Source of the DNA: an uncultured Spirochaetaceae bacterium
GTDB taxonomy: Bacteria > Spirochaetota > Spirochaetia > Treponematales > Treponemataceae
Direction of reading: 5' to 3'
DNA: 64,000 nucleotides
Assembly: GCA_902802305.1 (NCBI GenBank)
Contig: CADCLG010000001.1
Coordinates: 186,001-250,000 of the forward strand
Shown here one piece after another: positions 55,901 to 63,600 of this stretch; within the stretch, counting starts at the first letter, position 1, and each line of letters starts with the position of its first letter. The translations under genes and the position numbers were made by a program. The notes beneath the pieces were generated by a model. That model was not told where the DNA came from and did not search any database. It saw nothing but the letters and a program-made list of their open reading frames with translations.

Positions 55901-56666
55901 CTGTAAGGCTTTCATTTTGTAAAAGCGGATCTACACCAAATATCTTTGCAAATTGCTTTCTTGTTGCATCCATGTCTTTTGGATAATCGGCTGTAAAAGT
56001 TACTGATTCATTGGTAACAGGATGATTAAAGGTAACTTTATAAGCATGAAGTGCAAGTCTGCTTAAAAGAGGGCGTTCTTCTTCTTCGTTGCCATTCCAT
56101 TTATGCTTTATTTCGCTTAGTCTTATTGGTTTTTGATTTCCGCTGTAGAGAGGATCGCAGACAATACTTATTCCATTTTCAGCAAGATGAACACGGATTT
56201 GATGTGTGCGACCTGTCTGAGGTCGGGCTTCTATCCATGAAAAAGTTCCGCAGATTCCTAAGAGTTTGAAGTCAGTAACAGAAGGTTTTCCAAAACGCTT
56301 ATTTGCAATTGTTCTGTGACGGGCATCTCCATCTGGAAGAAGAGGCAAATCAACATGAAGCTCCTGCCACATAGGATGTCCATATACAAGAGCATGATAG
56401 ATTTTTTTTACTTGTCTTTTCTCAAACTGTATGGAAATATTTCTCTGAGCTTCTGGTGTGCGTGCATAAATAATCAGTCCCGAAGTATCTTTATCTATTC
56501 TGTGAACTGCATATAGTTTTCCGAACTCTTTTTCGGCAAGAATATCAAGCCTTGGTGCATCTGGATTATATCTGTCAGCAGCAATCAGAATACCGGATCT
56601 TTTATTTAAAACAACTATGCTTTCATCTGCATAAATTACTTTGTAATCAGTGTTTTTATTTGCCAT
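55890..56666 (-). CDS. RluA-family pseudouridine synthase
   Basis: A 258-residue protein with the catalytic HRIDKDTSG motif (Asp58) and QTGRTHQIRVH. No S4 domain is visible. It isomerises uridine to pseudouridine in rRNA or tRNA; the site cannot be told from sequence. The start at 56666 has no ribosome site, and a TGATAAAAT box ends six bases upstream. It is the first gene of the omptin transcript. Confidence 0.9.
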   Translation of the reverse strand: MANKNTDYKVIYADESIVVLNKRSGILIAADRYNPDAPRLDILAEKEFGKLYAVHRIDKDTSGLIIYARTPEAQRNISIQFEKRQVKKIYHALVYGHPMWQELHVDLPLLPDGDARHRTIANKRFGKPSVTDFKLLGICGTFSWIEARPQTGRTHQIRVHLAENGISIVCDPLYSGNQKPIRLSEIKHKWNGNEEEERPLLSRLALHAYKVTFNHPVTNESVTFTADYPKDMDATRKQFAKIFGVDPLLQNESLTDEK

Positions 56667-56672
56667 AAAATT

Positions 56673-56681
56673 ATTTTATCA
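56673..56681 (-). promoter_or_regulatory. extended -10 (TGATAAAAT) 6 nt before the RluA-type gene
   Basis: On the minus strand, TGn-TAAAAT, six bases and the ATG at 56666, without a Shine-Dalgarno sequence. Confidence 0.5.
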
Positions 56682-56805
56682 GAAAAATTAACTTGATTCC
56701 ATATAAAGTTTGACACTTATGATGAGTGAATGCCGGGAGTAGTGAGTTCAATGCAAAGCTGGGGAATGTGGTAATAACAAAAAATTATATTTTTTTTCTC
56801 TTAAA

Positions 56806-56844
56806 ATGGTCCGAAATCTTCAATTTTTTACTAATTATAGGTAG
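56806..56844 (+). promoter_or_regulatory. upstream element shared with the first Rpn-like gene
   Basis: ATGGTCCGAAATCT plus a T-rich tract and CTAAT as at 14551-14594. Here it would encode a 12-residue peptide (MVRNL-FF) that stops 117 bases before the Rpn-like start, in the same frame. Apart from this and the next entry, nothing is recognised in the 295-bp gap. Confidence 0.5.
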
Positions 56845-56875
56845 CTGCTTGGGGCTGACCAAAAAGTATTGTCAT

Positions 56876-56892
56876 GCTGAACTTGTTTCAGC
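56876..56892. repeat. short palindrome GCTGAA-ACTTG-TTTCAGC
   Basis: A 6-bp stem around a 5-nt loop, preceded by GTCAT. Sequences of this form (GTCATnCTGAACTTGTTTCAG) are scattered widely in many bacterial genomes; this copy is cut off on the right side. Confidence 0.5.
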
Positions 56893-56961
56893 GATACTAG
56901 GTTGTAAACTTAAAGGACAGCTCCATTGGTACTTTTTATTTACAGTCCACGAGGAGGTTTT

Positions 56962-57888
56962 ATGAGTTTAATTACAAACAATCTGGACCAATCCAAAGAA
57001 ATTGAAGATTTTGGCATTGATGATTTTGATGATGAAATGACCTTGGGCGGTCAGTTTTCGAAGCCATGGGAAGAATTAACTTTTGCAGATAATTTCCTTT
57101 TCTGCAAAATTATGGAGGACGAATCAATCTGCCGCCAGCTTCTGGAGATTCTGCTTCCAATTAAAATTGGGAAAATCGAGTATCTGTCTACGGAAAAGGA
57201 GTTTCACCCTTCATACAAAGGAAGAAGCATAAGGCTGGATGTATTTCTAAAAGATTCAAACCGCACTTTTGATATAGAAATACAAACTTCGGATTTTACA
57301 AATCTTCCAATGCGGGCAAGATTTTATCAGGGAGCGATGGATGCCGCAACCACCAAAAAGAGGACTAAGTTTTCAAAACTCAAGGAAAGCTACATTCTTT
57401 TTATCTGCACAGGGGATCCATTTCATTGCAAGCTTCCTGTCTACACCGTGAAGCAAACCTTTTTTGAAAAGCCGGACTTTCTTTATGATGACAGAAGCCA
57501 CAAAGTATTTTATAATTGTAAAGCGTATAAGGTAGCGGATAACGAAGATTTGCGGGGACTTATGGAGTTTATTCAAACAAACAAGGCCACCACAGATTTT
57601 TCCCGCAGACTTGAAGAAAACGTAAAAACTGCAAAACAGAACACCAAATGGGAGGACGAGTATATGTTTTTCACTGATGTTTTGGAAGAAGAAAAAGAAA
57701 AAGTCAGAATAATTGCAAGAAAACAAGCTCTGAAAGAAGGTAGACAAATTGGTCTTCAAGAAGGCCGTCAGGTGGGTATAAGAGAAAAATCAATAGAAAC
57801 TGCCCGTAATCTTAAAATAAACGGGATACCACTTGACGTTATATCAAAGTGTGTAGGTCTGACTGAAAGCGAGATTGAAGCGCTTTAA
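56962..57888 (+). CDS. PD-(D/E)XK (Rpn/PDDEXK_2) family protein, second copy
   Basis: A 308-residue protein from the ATG at 56962, which has GAGGAGG just upstream. The core SIRLDVFLKDSNRTFDIEIQ has the same D...ExQ site as the gene at 13671-14504, and the C-terminus carries the repeats EGRQIGLQEGRQVGI and then ISKCVGLTESEIEAL. Identity to the other copy is partial, so it is an old or separately acquired paralogue. Expected to be a nuclease or transposase-like protein by family. Confidence 0.86.
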   Translation: MSLITNNLDQSKEIEDFGIDDFDDEMTLGGQFSKPWEELTFADNFLFCKIMEDESICRQLLEILLPIKIGKIEYLSTEKEFHPSYKGRSIRLDVFLKDSNRTFDIEIQTSDFTNLPMRARFYQGAMDAATTKKRTKFSKLKESYILFICTGDPFHCKLPVYTVKQTFFEKPDFLYDDRSHKVFYNCKAYKVADNEDLRGLMEFIQTNKATTDFSRRLEENVKTAKQNTKWEDEYMFFTDVLEEEKEKVRIIARKQALKEGRQIGLQEGRQVGIREKSIETARNLKINGIPLDVISKCVGLTESEIEAL

Positions 57889-57965
57889 AAAAAATTAAAG
57901 AAGAGAGTTCTATTGTCCGAAAAAATAGTATGCTATTTAAAAGGCAATAAAAAGCATTTTTTTTG

Positions 57966-57994
57966 TTGACTTCTAAATAATGGCATGTTATTAT
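57966..57994 (+). promoter_or_regulatory. promoter of the first barrel protein gene
   Basis: TTGACT, 17-bp spacer, TATTAT: a near-consensus sigma-70 promoter. The leader that follows holds AAACC-GTT-GGTTT flanked by TTCAC/GTGAA, a possible hairpin, and ends with AAGGAGG before the ATG at 58069. Confidence 0.75.
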
Positions 57995-58068
57995 TATCAA
58001 AAGAAGGGTTCACGTTAAAAACCGTTGGTTTGTGAATTCTTTTAAAAAAAAAGGAGGATTTTTTTAAA

Positions 58069-59118
58069 ATGAAAAAAATCGTAGGAATTATTGCGGCTGT
58101 AGCAATGGCTGCAAGTGTATTTGCAGCTGATGTTTCAGCTAAAGTAGAAATTCTTGGACGCTTGTTCAATTATGATGGCGACAATATTGGTTCTCTTGCA
58201 ATTGCAGAAGGTAACCGAAACTGGAATCCTGTATTCCAGATGCAGGTATCAGGCGACAAAGCAGGTGCTAAAGTTGCTTTCAACGACAAAAAATCTGGTG
58301 GAGAAGTTAAATCTATCAATTATTCTATTTGGTTCAAACCAGTAGACATTCTTAAATTCAACATTGGTGAATTTGCAACAGAATTGAATCAGGAAAAAAT
58401 TGACTGGTGTCAAACAGAAACAAAAATTGAAGGTAATGGTGTTGCTTTGAACATCGCTTCAAATGGATTAACATTTGATTTGTTCTTCAATACAGGTTGG
58501 ACAGAAGGTAACTGGGATCAGGGTGCTGCTGTTTATTGGATGAAAAAAGATAAGGATCAGAAAGCAGTAGTTGGTGAAACATACTTCAAATTTGGATATG
58601 CTGCTGACTTTGGTTCAATCACTGCTTATTTTGATGCACAGGATACATTCAAATTACTTGAATTCGGTGCTGGCTATGCTAATACATTCGGTTCAGTAAA
58701 TATGTTCGTAAATGCTCTTGCAACAATCAATACTGCAAATGATGATTCATTTGGTCGCTTCCGTGGTGAGTTGTTTGCTTCTACAAACGTTGATGCATTC
58801 GGAATTTCTGCTTTCATCGCTGGTGAATATCAGGGAAAGAATCCAGCAGGTTTATCTTGGTGGAGAATTGCTGACAATACACAGAAACCAGAAAAAGCAT
58901 TAGTTGGTGCTTCTCTTAAACTTACTTATGGTCTTGATGGATTTACTCCATATCTCTACATTAAAGATGTTGACTTCCTTGCTGACAAATTCGGAATGGA
59001 ACTCAAACCTGGTGTAACTTTCAATGTTGGTACATGTGCATTTGATATCGCACTTGACATGAACTTGGGAGAAAAATTCACTTTGGATGTTCCAGTAGGA
59101 ATGACAGTAGCTTTCTAA
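58069..59118 (+). CDS. outer-membrane beta-barrel protein, paralogue 1
   Basis: A 349-residue protein with signal peptide MKKIVGIIAAVAMAASVFA and a mature part of alternating strands that ends with an aromatic (VGMTVAF), the usual outer-membrane barrel signal. The family is treponemal in style and I cannot name it; a porin or major surface protein is a reasonable inference. A strong promoter and a strong ribosome site suggest high expression. Paralogues lie at 62397-63521 and from 63601. Confidence 0.78.
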   Translation: MKKIVGIIAAVAMAASVFAADVSAKVEILGRLFNYDGDNIGSLAIAEGNRNWNPVFQMQVSGDKAGAKVAFNDKKSGGEVKSINYSIWFKPVDILKFNIGEFATELNQEKIDWCQTETKIEGNGVALNIASNGLTFDLFFNTGWTEGNWDQGAAVYWMKKDKDQKAVVGETYFKFGYAADFGSITAYFDAQDTFKLLEFGAGYANTFGSVNMFVNALATINTANDDSFGRFRGELFASTNVDAFGISAFIAGEYQGKNPAGLSWWRIADNTQKPEKALVGASLKLTYGLDGFTPYLYIKDVDFLADKFGMELKPGVTFNVGTCAFDIALDMNLGEKFTLDVPVGMTVAF

Positions 59119-59136
59119 TTTAATTTAGACTAGCAT

Positions 59137-59172
59137 AAAAGGCTGCCTTACGGGTGTAGGGCAGCCTTTTTT
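59137..59172 (+). terminator. terminator after barrel paralogue 1
   Basis: A-run, GGCTGCC, loop, GGCAGCC, T-run. This 36-bp stretch is the exact reverse complement of the terminator core at 63546-63584, while the sequences on both sides keep the same orientation. Confidence 0.93.
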
Positions 59173-59250
59173 ATGTTTAACTTCAAATCGTCACATAACT
59201 ATGATATAATAAAGAATCAGTAAAGTGCAGTTATGTACAAGGAGTGCAGA

Positions 59251-60828
59251 ATGGGAATCTATCTGAATCCGAATAATGATAATTTCAAGGAAACTCTTAC
59301 AAGCGAAATATATGTTGATAAAACCATGATGATTTCAACTATAAATCAATTTATGAAGACAAATAACAAATACATCTGCATTTCACGTCCACGACGTTTC
59401 GGAAAAACTATAACTGGTAATATGCTTTCTGCTTATTTTTCAAAAGGCTGCGATTCAAGAAATCTTTTTGCACCTTATAAAATTTCTTCTGATCAGAGTT
59501 TTGAGTCAAATTTGAATAAATTGAATGTAATTCAAATTGACATGAACAGTGAATATAGAAATGCATTTGAAAAAGACTCTTTTCTTGATAATCTTACACA
59601 AAAAGTTATTATAGAAATAAAACAAGAGTTTCCTGATGTCAATTTTAATCAAGAATCTTCCATTGCCGATGCTATTCTTTCAGTTTATGCTGCAAATGGA
59701 GAGCGTTTTGTAATTATTCTTGACGAATATGATGTTATTGTGCGTGAAAATGTGTCTGAAAAGCTTTATACCCAGTATCTTGATTTTTTAAATGGACTTT
59801 TTAAGAGCAATACAATTCGTCCTGCAATTGCACTGGCCTACATTACTGGAATTCTACCTATAATTCGTGACAAGGTGCAGTCAAAACTGAATAATTTCCG
59901 TGAATATACCATTCTTGACGCTGGAAAACTCTCTGAATTCATCGGTTTTACAGAAGATGAAGTTAAAGAATTATGCAGAAAATACAATGTAGAATTTGAA
60001 GAATGTCGGCGATGGTATGATGGATACAGTCAATACGGATTAGAAATATATAACCCTGAATCTGTAGTTTTAAGTATGGAAACAGGTTCTTTTGAAAGTT
60101 ACTGGTCAAAAACTTCCACTTATGCAGTAATCAGTGACAGAATTCAACAGAATTTTGCAGGTGTTAAAGATGATGTGATAAAAATGCTTACGGGTGAAAG
60201 TATTGATGTAAATGTAACAATGTATATGAATACTATGACCGATTTTCATGGAAAAGATGATATTTTTACGTATCTCATTCATCTTGGGTATCTTGCTTAC
60301 AACAAAACCGAGAAAAGCTGCCGTATTCCAAATAAAGAAGTTTATCAGGAATGGTTGAATGCCATTTCTGTAGTAGATGAGTATTCCGAAACGAATAAAA
60401 TAATTCAGTCTTCAAAACAACTGCTTAAGGAAACTTTGCACGGGAATGCAGAAGCCGTTGCTTTGTCTCTAGATGAAAGTCACATTCATGTAACCAGCAA
60501 TCGAAGCTATAATAATGAAGATGCGCTTCAATCTGCAATATACCTATCTTATATCTATGCATTGAATAAATACACAATTGTAAAAGAGATGACTGCCGGA
60601 AAAGGATTTGCAGATGTTGTGTTTATTCCCTTTTTGCCAGATATTCCAGCTATGATTATTGAGCTGAAACATAATAAATCTACTGAAACTGCACTTAATC
60701 AGATTAAACAAAAAAAATATTTTGATTCCCTTGAACATTATAAGGGTGATTTGATTTTCGTTGCCATTAATTACGATGAAATAACAAAAAGCCATGAATG
60801 TAAAATAGAAAGATTTGAAAAATTATAG
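59251..60828 (+). CDS. AAA-ATPase-like / PD-(D/E)XK protein, second copy
   Basis: A 525-residue protein from the ATG at 59251 with AAGGAG upstream (the frame opens at 59233). The opening YVDKT, the P-loop RPRRFGKT (46-53), ILDEYDV and the C-terminal DVVFIPFLPDIPAMIIELK nuclease-like motif match the gene at 7187-8761. The two are only distant relatives. It stands between two barrel paralogues; TATAAT near 59204 may be its promoter. Confidence 0.85.
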   Translation: MGIYLNPNNDNFKETLTSEIYVDKTMMISTINQFMKTNNKYICISRPRRFGKTITGNMLSAYFSKGCDSRNLFAPYKISSDQSFESNLNKLNVIQIDMNSEYRNAFEKDSFLDNLTQKVIIEIKQEFPDVNFNQESSIADAILSVYAANGERFVIILDEYDVIVRENVSEKLYTQYLDFLNGLFKSNTIRPAIALAYITGILPIIRDKVQSKLNNFREYTILDAGKLSEFIGFTEDEVKELCRKYNVEFEECRRWYDGYSQYGLEIYNPESVVLSMETGSFESYWSKTSTYAVISDRIQQNFAGVKDDVIKMLTGESIDVNVTMYMNTMTDFHGKDDIFTYLIHLGYLAYNKTEKSCRIPNKEVYQEWLNAISVVDEYSETNKIIQSSKQLLKETLHGNAEAVALSLDESHIHVTSNRSYNNEDALQSAIYLSYIYALNKYTIVKEMTAGKGFADVVFIPFLPDIPAMIIELKHNKSTETALNQIKQKKYFDSLEHYKGDLIFVAINYDEITKSHECKIERFEKL

Positions 60829-60833
60829 TTTTT

Positions 60834-60946
60834 CATAAAACTTGTAATTTCTGCTTATTAAAATATTATAAAACTTGTAAAACAGAATAAAATTATATCC
60901 ATAAAACTTGTAATATGAGGTTGCTAAACATTCATAAAACTTGTAT
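60834..60946 (+). repeat. array of four ATAAAACTTGTA motifs with a 33-bp period
   Basis: The motif starts at 60835, 60868, 60901 and 60934, so the spacing is 33 bp each time. Twelve bases match in all four; the 20-nt spacers differ. It fills the gap between the AAA-ATPase-like gene and the DUF4143 gene, ending 23 bp before the latter's ATG. A set of protein binding sites is the simplest reading. Confidence 0.85.
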
Positions 60947-60968
60947 TCTCTATATTACGAGGTAACAA

Positions 60969-62306
60969 ATGGAACGCTTGAAAATTAATGAGTTGGAAAA
61001 ATGGTTAAAGTCTCCGTACAGGAAACCATTGATTGTTTGGGGAGCAAGACAAGTTGGAAAAACCTACCTTGTAAAAGAAATCTTTGCAAAACGTTATTTC
61101 AAGGATTATGTATATATCGACTTAAAAAAAGATGATCAGTCTCGAAATTATTTTGCTACAACGTCTGATGCAGATAAATATATTACATACATAGAGGCAA
61201 GATTTGCAAAAAAGCTTACTCCAGAAACTCTATTGATTTTTGATGAAGTTCAACAATGCCACCAGGTTTTGTCGTCTTTAAAATATTTCTGTCAGGATCA
61301 TCGGGAACTTCCCGTAATTGCAACAGGTTCTTTAGTCAGACTTTCTATTAAGCAACAGGAGCATAAAAACAACGAAGGAGATTTTCTTTTTCCAGTAGGA
61401 AAAATAGATTCAATTACTGTTTATCCTGTTTCCTTTGAAGAATACCTTATGAATGTAAATCCTGTTCTGCTTGAAATAATTAGACAGGCTTTTCTTAATG
61501 TTTTACCCCTTGATAATGCGTATCACGAAATGGCAATGGACTTGTTGCATGAATATTTGACTATAGGAGGGCTGCCTGAACCTCTTGATATTTTCATTCA
61601 TAGCAAATCTTATGTGGATGCAACAAACGTTCTCAAAGAAGTTTATAAAAACTATTTAGGAGATATGGATACATATAATGTTTCAAATGAAACAATTTTA
61701 AAAACACGAAACGTCTATAAAAATATTTTTTCTCAGCTGAATAAGGAAAACAAAAATTTTAAAATATCTCTGGTAGAAAAGGGAAAATCAAACAGGGATT
61801 ACTTTAGTGCCTATGAATGGCTGGAACTTGCACATGTCGTATATCGATGTCATAACATAAAAGGTCATGTGACTCTTCCTTTTCAAGAAGAGTCTTCCGG
61901 CTTGTTCCGTCTTTATCTTGCCGATGAGGGAATCTTTACCTTCCAAAGTCAGGTGAATCAGGCTGATTTTTTTGTAAAGGACAGAAGAAATACATTGTCA
62001 GGTGTTTTTTATGAAAATTATGTCGCCTGCGAATTTGCAGCAAAAGAAATCCCGCTTTATTACTGGACAGGAAAACAAACTCACGAATTTGAATTCTTAG
62101 TTTACTCCGATGGAAAAATCTTCCCGATTGATGTAAAAAAGAAAAGTGGTAATATGGCATCACTTGAAGAATTCCGTTCAATAAATGGAAATTGCCAGGC
62201 TATTAAAATATCTTCAAACAATTTTGGCTATAATAAAGAATCTAATATACTTACCATTCCTCATTACGCAGTTTTTCTTTTAGCAGAAGATTTGAAAAAT
62301 AAATAA
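60969..62306 (+). CDS. AAA_14 / DUF4143 ATP-binding protein
   Basis: A 445-residue protein. The P-loop is GARQVGKT (25-32), the Walker B is LLIFDEVQ (about 88-95), and the DUF4143 C-terminal domain contains the VYRCHNI and LYLADEGIF stretches and the PD-(D/E)XK-like end HEFEFLVYSDGKIFPIDVK. The family is widespread in Bacteroidetes, archaea and treponemes, with no settled function. GAGG precedes the ATG. Expression may be governed by the four repeats upstream. Confidence 0.85.
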   Translation: MERLKINELEKWLKSPYRKPLIVWGARQVGKTYLVKEIFAKRYFKDYVYIDLKKDDQSRNYFATTSDADKYITYIEARFAKKLTPETLLIFDEVQQCHQVLSSLKYFCQDHRELPVIATGSLVRLSIKQQEHKNNEGDFLFPVGKIDSITVYPVSFEEYLMNVNPVLLEIIRQAFLNVLPLDNAYHEMAMDLLHEYLTIGGLPEPLDIFIHSKSYVDATNVLKEVYKNYLGDMDTYNVSNETILKTRNVYKNIFSQLNKENKNFKISLVEKGKSNRDYFSAYEWLELAHVVYRCHNIKGHVTLPFQEESSGLFRLYLADEGIFTFQSQVNQADFFVKDRRNTLSGVFYENYVACEFAAKEIPLYYWTGKQTHEFEFLVYSDGKIFPIDVKKKSGNMASLEEFRSINGNCQAIKISSNNFGYNKESNILTIPHYAVFLLAEDLKNK

Positions 62307-62396
62307 AAAAAAGTTCTTTTTTTTTCAAAATAAACCAATAATTCTCCAAAAATTCTCCCCAAAATTCTTTCAAATTATTCGGAGGATTTTTTTAAA

Positions 62397-63521
62397 ATGA
62401 AAAAAATCGTAGGAATTATTGCGGCTGTAGCAATGGCTACAAGCGTATTTGCAGCTGATGTATCAGCCAAAGTAAATTTGTTAGGTTCTGTTTTCAACTG
62501 GAAACAGGATGGTAATTTGCATGTATTAGGTATTGCAGAAGGTGGACAGGGATGGAATCCAAGTTTCGCTATGACAGTATCTGGTGATAAAGCTGGTGCG
62601 TCTATGAAATTCAACGATCCAGAAGCAACTGGTGCAGTATCAAATGTAAACTACAACTTGTGGTTCAAACCAATTGATGCATTGAAGATTCAGGTTGGTC
62701 AGTGGGATACAAACTTAAATCAGGAAAAAATTGACTGGTCTAATACAGCAACAGGAATTGATTCAAATGGTGTTGCACTTTGCTTGAACACAAATGGTTT
62801 TGAATTAGATGCATTCTTTGTAACAGGATGGTCTGGTGGAAACTTTGGATGGAACAGAAACAACAATATAAAAGGCTGGATTAATAAAGGTTCTGCTGAA
62901 GGTGCAAAGGCTGAAATTAGCGAAACATATATCAAAGCTGCTTATGGTGCAGACTTTGGTACAATCAGTGCTTATGCAGACTTGAAAGCAAATGGTGGTT
63001 ATTCAGATTGGTCAACAGGTAGTGAAGTAAAAATTGATGTTCCAGGAATGGACTTCGGTTTTGGATATGCTAACACATTCGGTTCTGTAAACACATTCTT
63101 CAACGGTATCGTTGGTTTTGGTAACAAAGGAACAGATGAAAATCAGTTTGGTATCTTCCGTGGTGAAGCTTATGTTGCTACAAACATCGATGCATTCGGA
63201 ATTTCTGCTTTCATCGTAGGTGGATATGCTAACAAAGATGTAGCTACAAACATTGCACAGGATAAACTTGCAAACGTTCATCCTGGATATGACGGAGCAT
63301 TCCTTGGATTCATTGCAAAATTCACTTATGGTATCAACGGATATACACCATATCTCTATCTTAAAGAAGATAACTTCATGAAAGGTGGAGATTTCGCTAT
63401 GGAAATCAAACCAGGTGTAACATTCAATGTTGGAACATGTGCATTGGATATCGCTTTGGACATCAAACTTGATTCAAAGACAGAAATCGATGTACCTGTT
63501 GTAATGACAGTTGCTTGGTAA
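62397..63521 (+). CDS. outer-membrane beta-barrel protein, paralogue 2
   Basis: A 374-residue protein with the same signal peptide as paralogue 1 (MKKIVGIIAAVAMATSVFA) and a C-terminal VVMTVAW ending in an aromatic. Patches are near-identical to paralogue 1 (DAFGISAFI, PGVTFNVGTCA), with different loops between, which suggests exposed variable loops. The 58 bases from GGAGG through codon 14 are exactly those of paralogue 1. No strong -35 is visible upstream, so expression may differ. Confidence 0.78.
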   Translation: MKKIVGIIAAVAMATSVFAADVSAKVNLLGSVFNWKQDGNLHVLGIAEGGQGWNPSFAMTVSGDKAGASMKFNDPEATGAVSNVNYNLWFKPIDALKIQVGQWDTNLNQEKIDWSNTATGIDSNGVALCLNTNGFELDAFFVTGWSGGNFGWNRNNNIKGWINKGSAEGAKAEISETYIKAAYGADFGTISAYADLKANGGYSDWSTGSEVKIDVPGMDFGFGYANTFGSVNTFFNGIVGFGNKGTDENQFGIFRGEAYVATNIDAFGISAFIVGGYANKDVATNIAQDKLANVHPGYDGAFLGFIAKFTYGINGYTPYLYLKEDNFMKGGDFAMEIKPGVTFNVGTCALDIALDIKLDSKTEIDVPVVMTVAW

Positions 63522-63545
63522 TTCTAATTTAATTTAGACTAGCAT

Positions 63546-63584
63546 AAAAAAGGCTGCCCTACACCCGTAAGGCAGCCTTTTTTT
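63546..63584 (+). terminator. bidirectional terminator between paralogues 2 and 3
   Basis: Six A, GGCTGCC, loop, GGCAGCC, seven T. It can serve the plus-strand gene that ends at 63521 and the minus-strand gene that ends at 63601. It is the inverted form of the hairpin at 59137-59172. Confidence 0.93.
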
Positions 63585-63600
63585 ATGTGTTTAGACTATA

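Noticed and set aside
60834-60946. CRISPR array
   Set aside because: The repeated motif is only 12-13 bp, there are four copies, spacers are 20 nt and AT-rich, and no cas gene is nearby.
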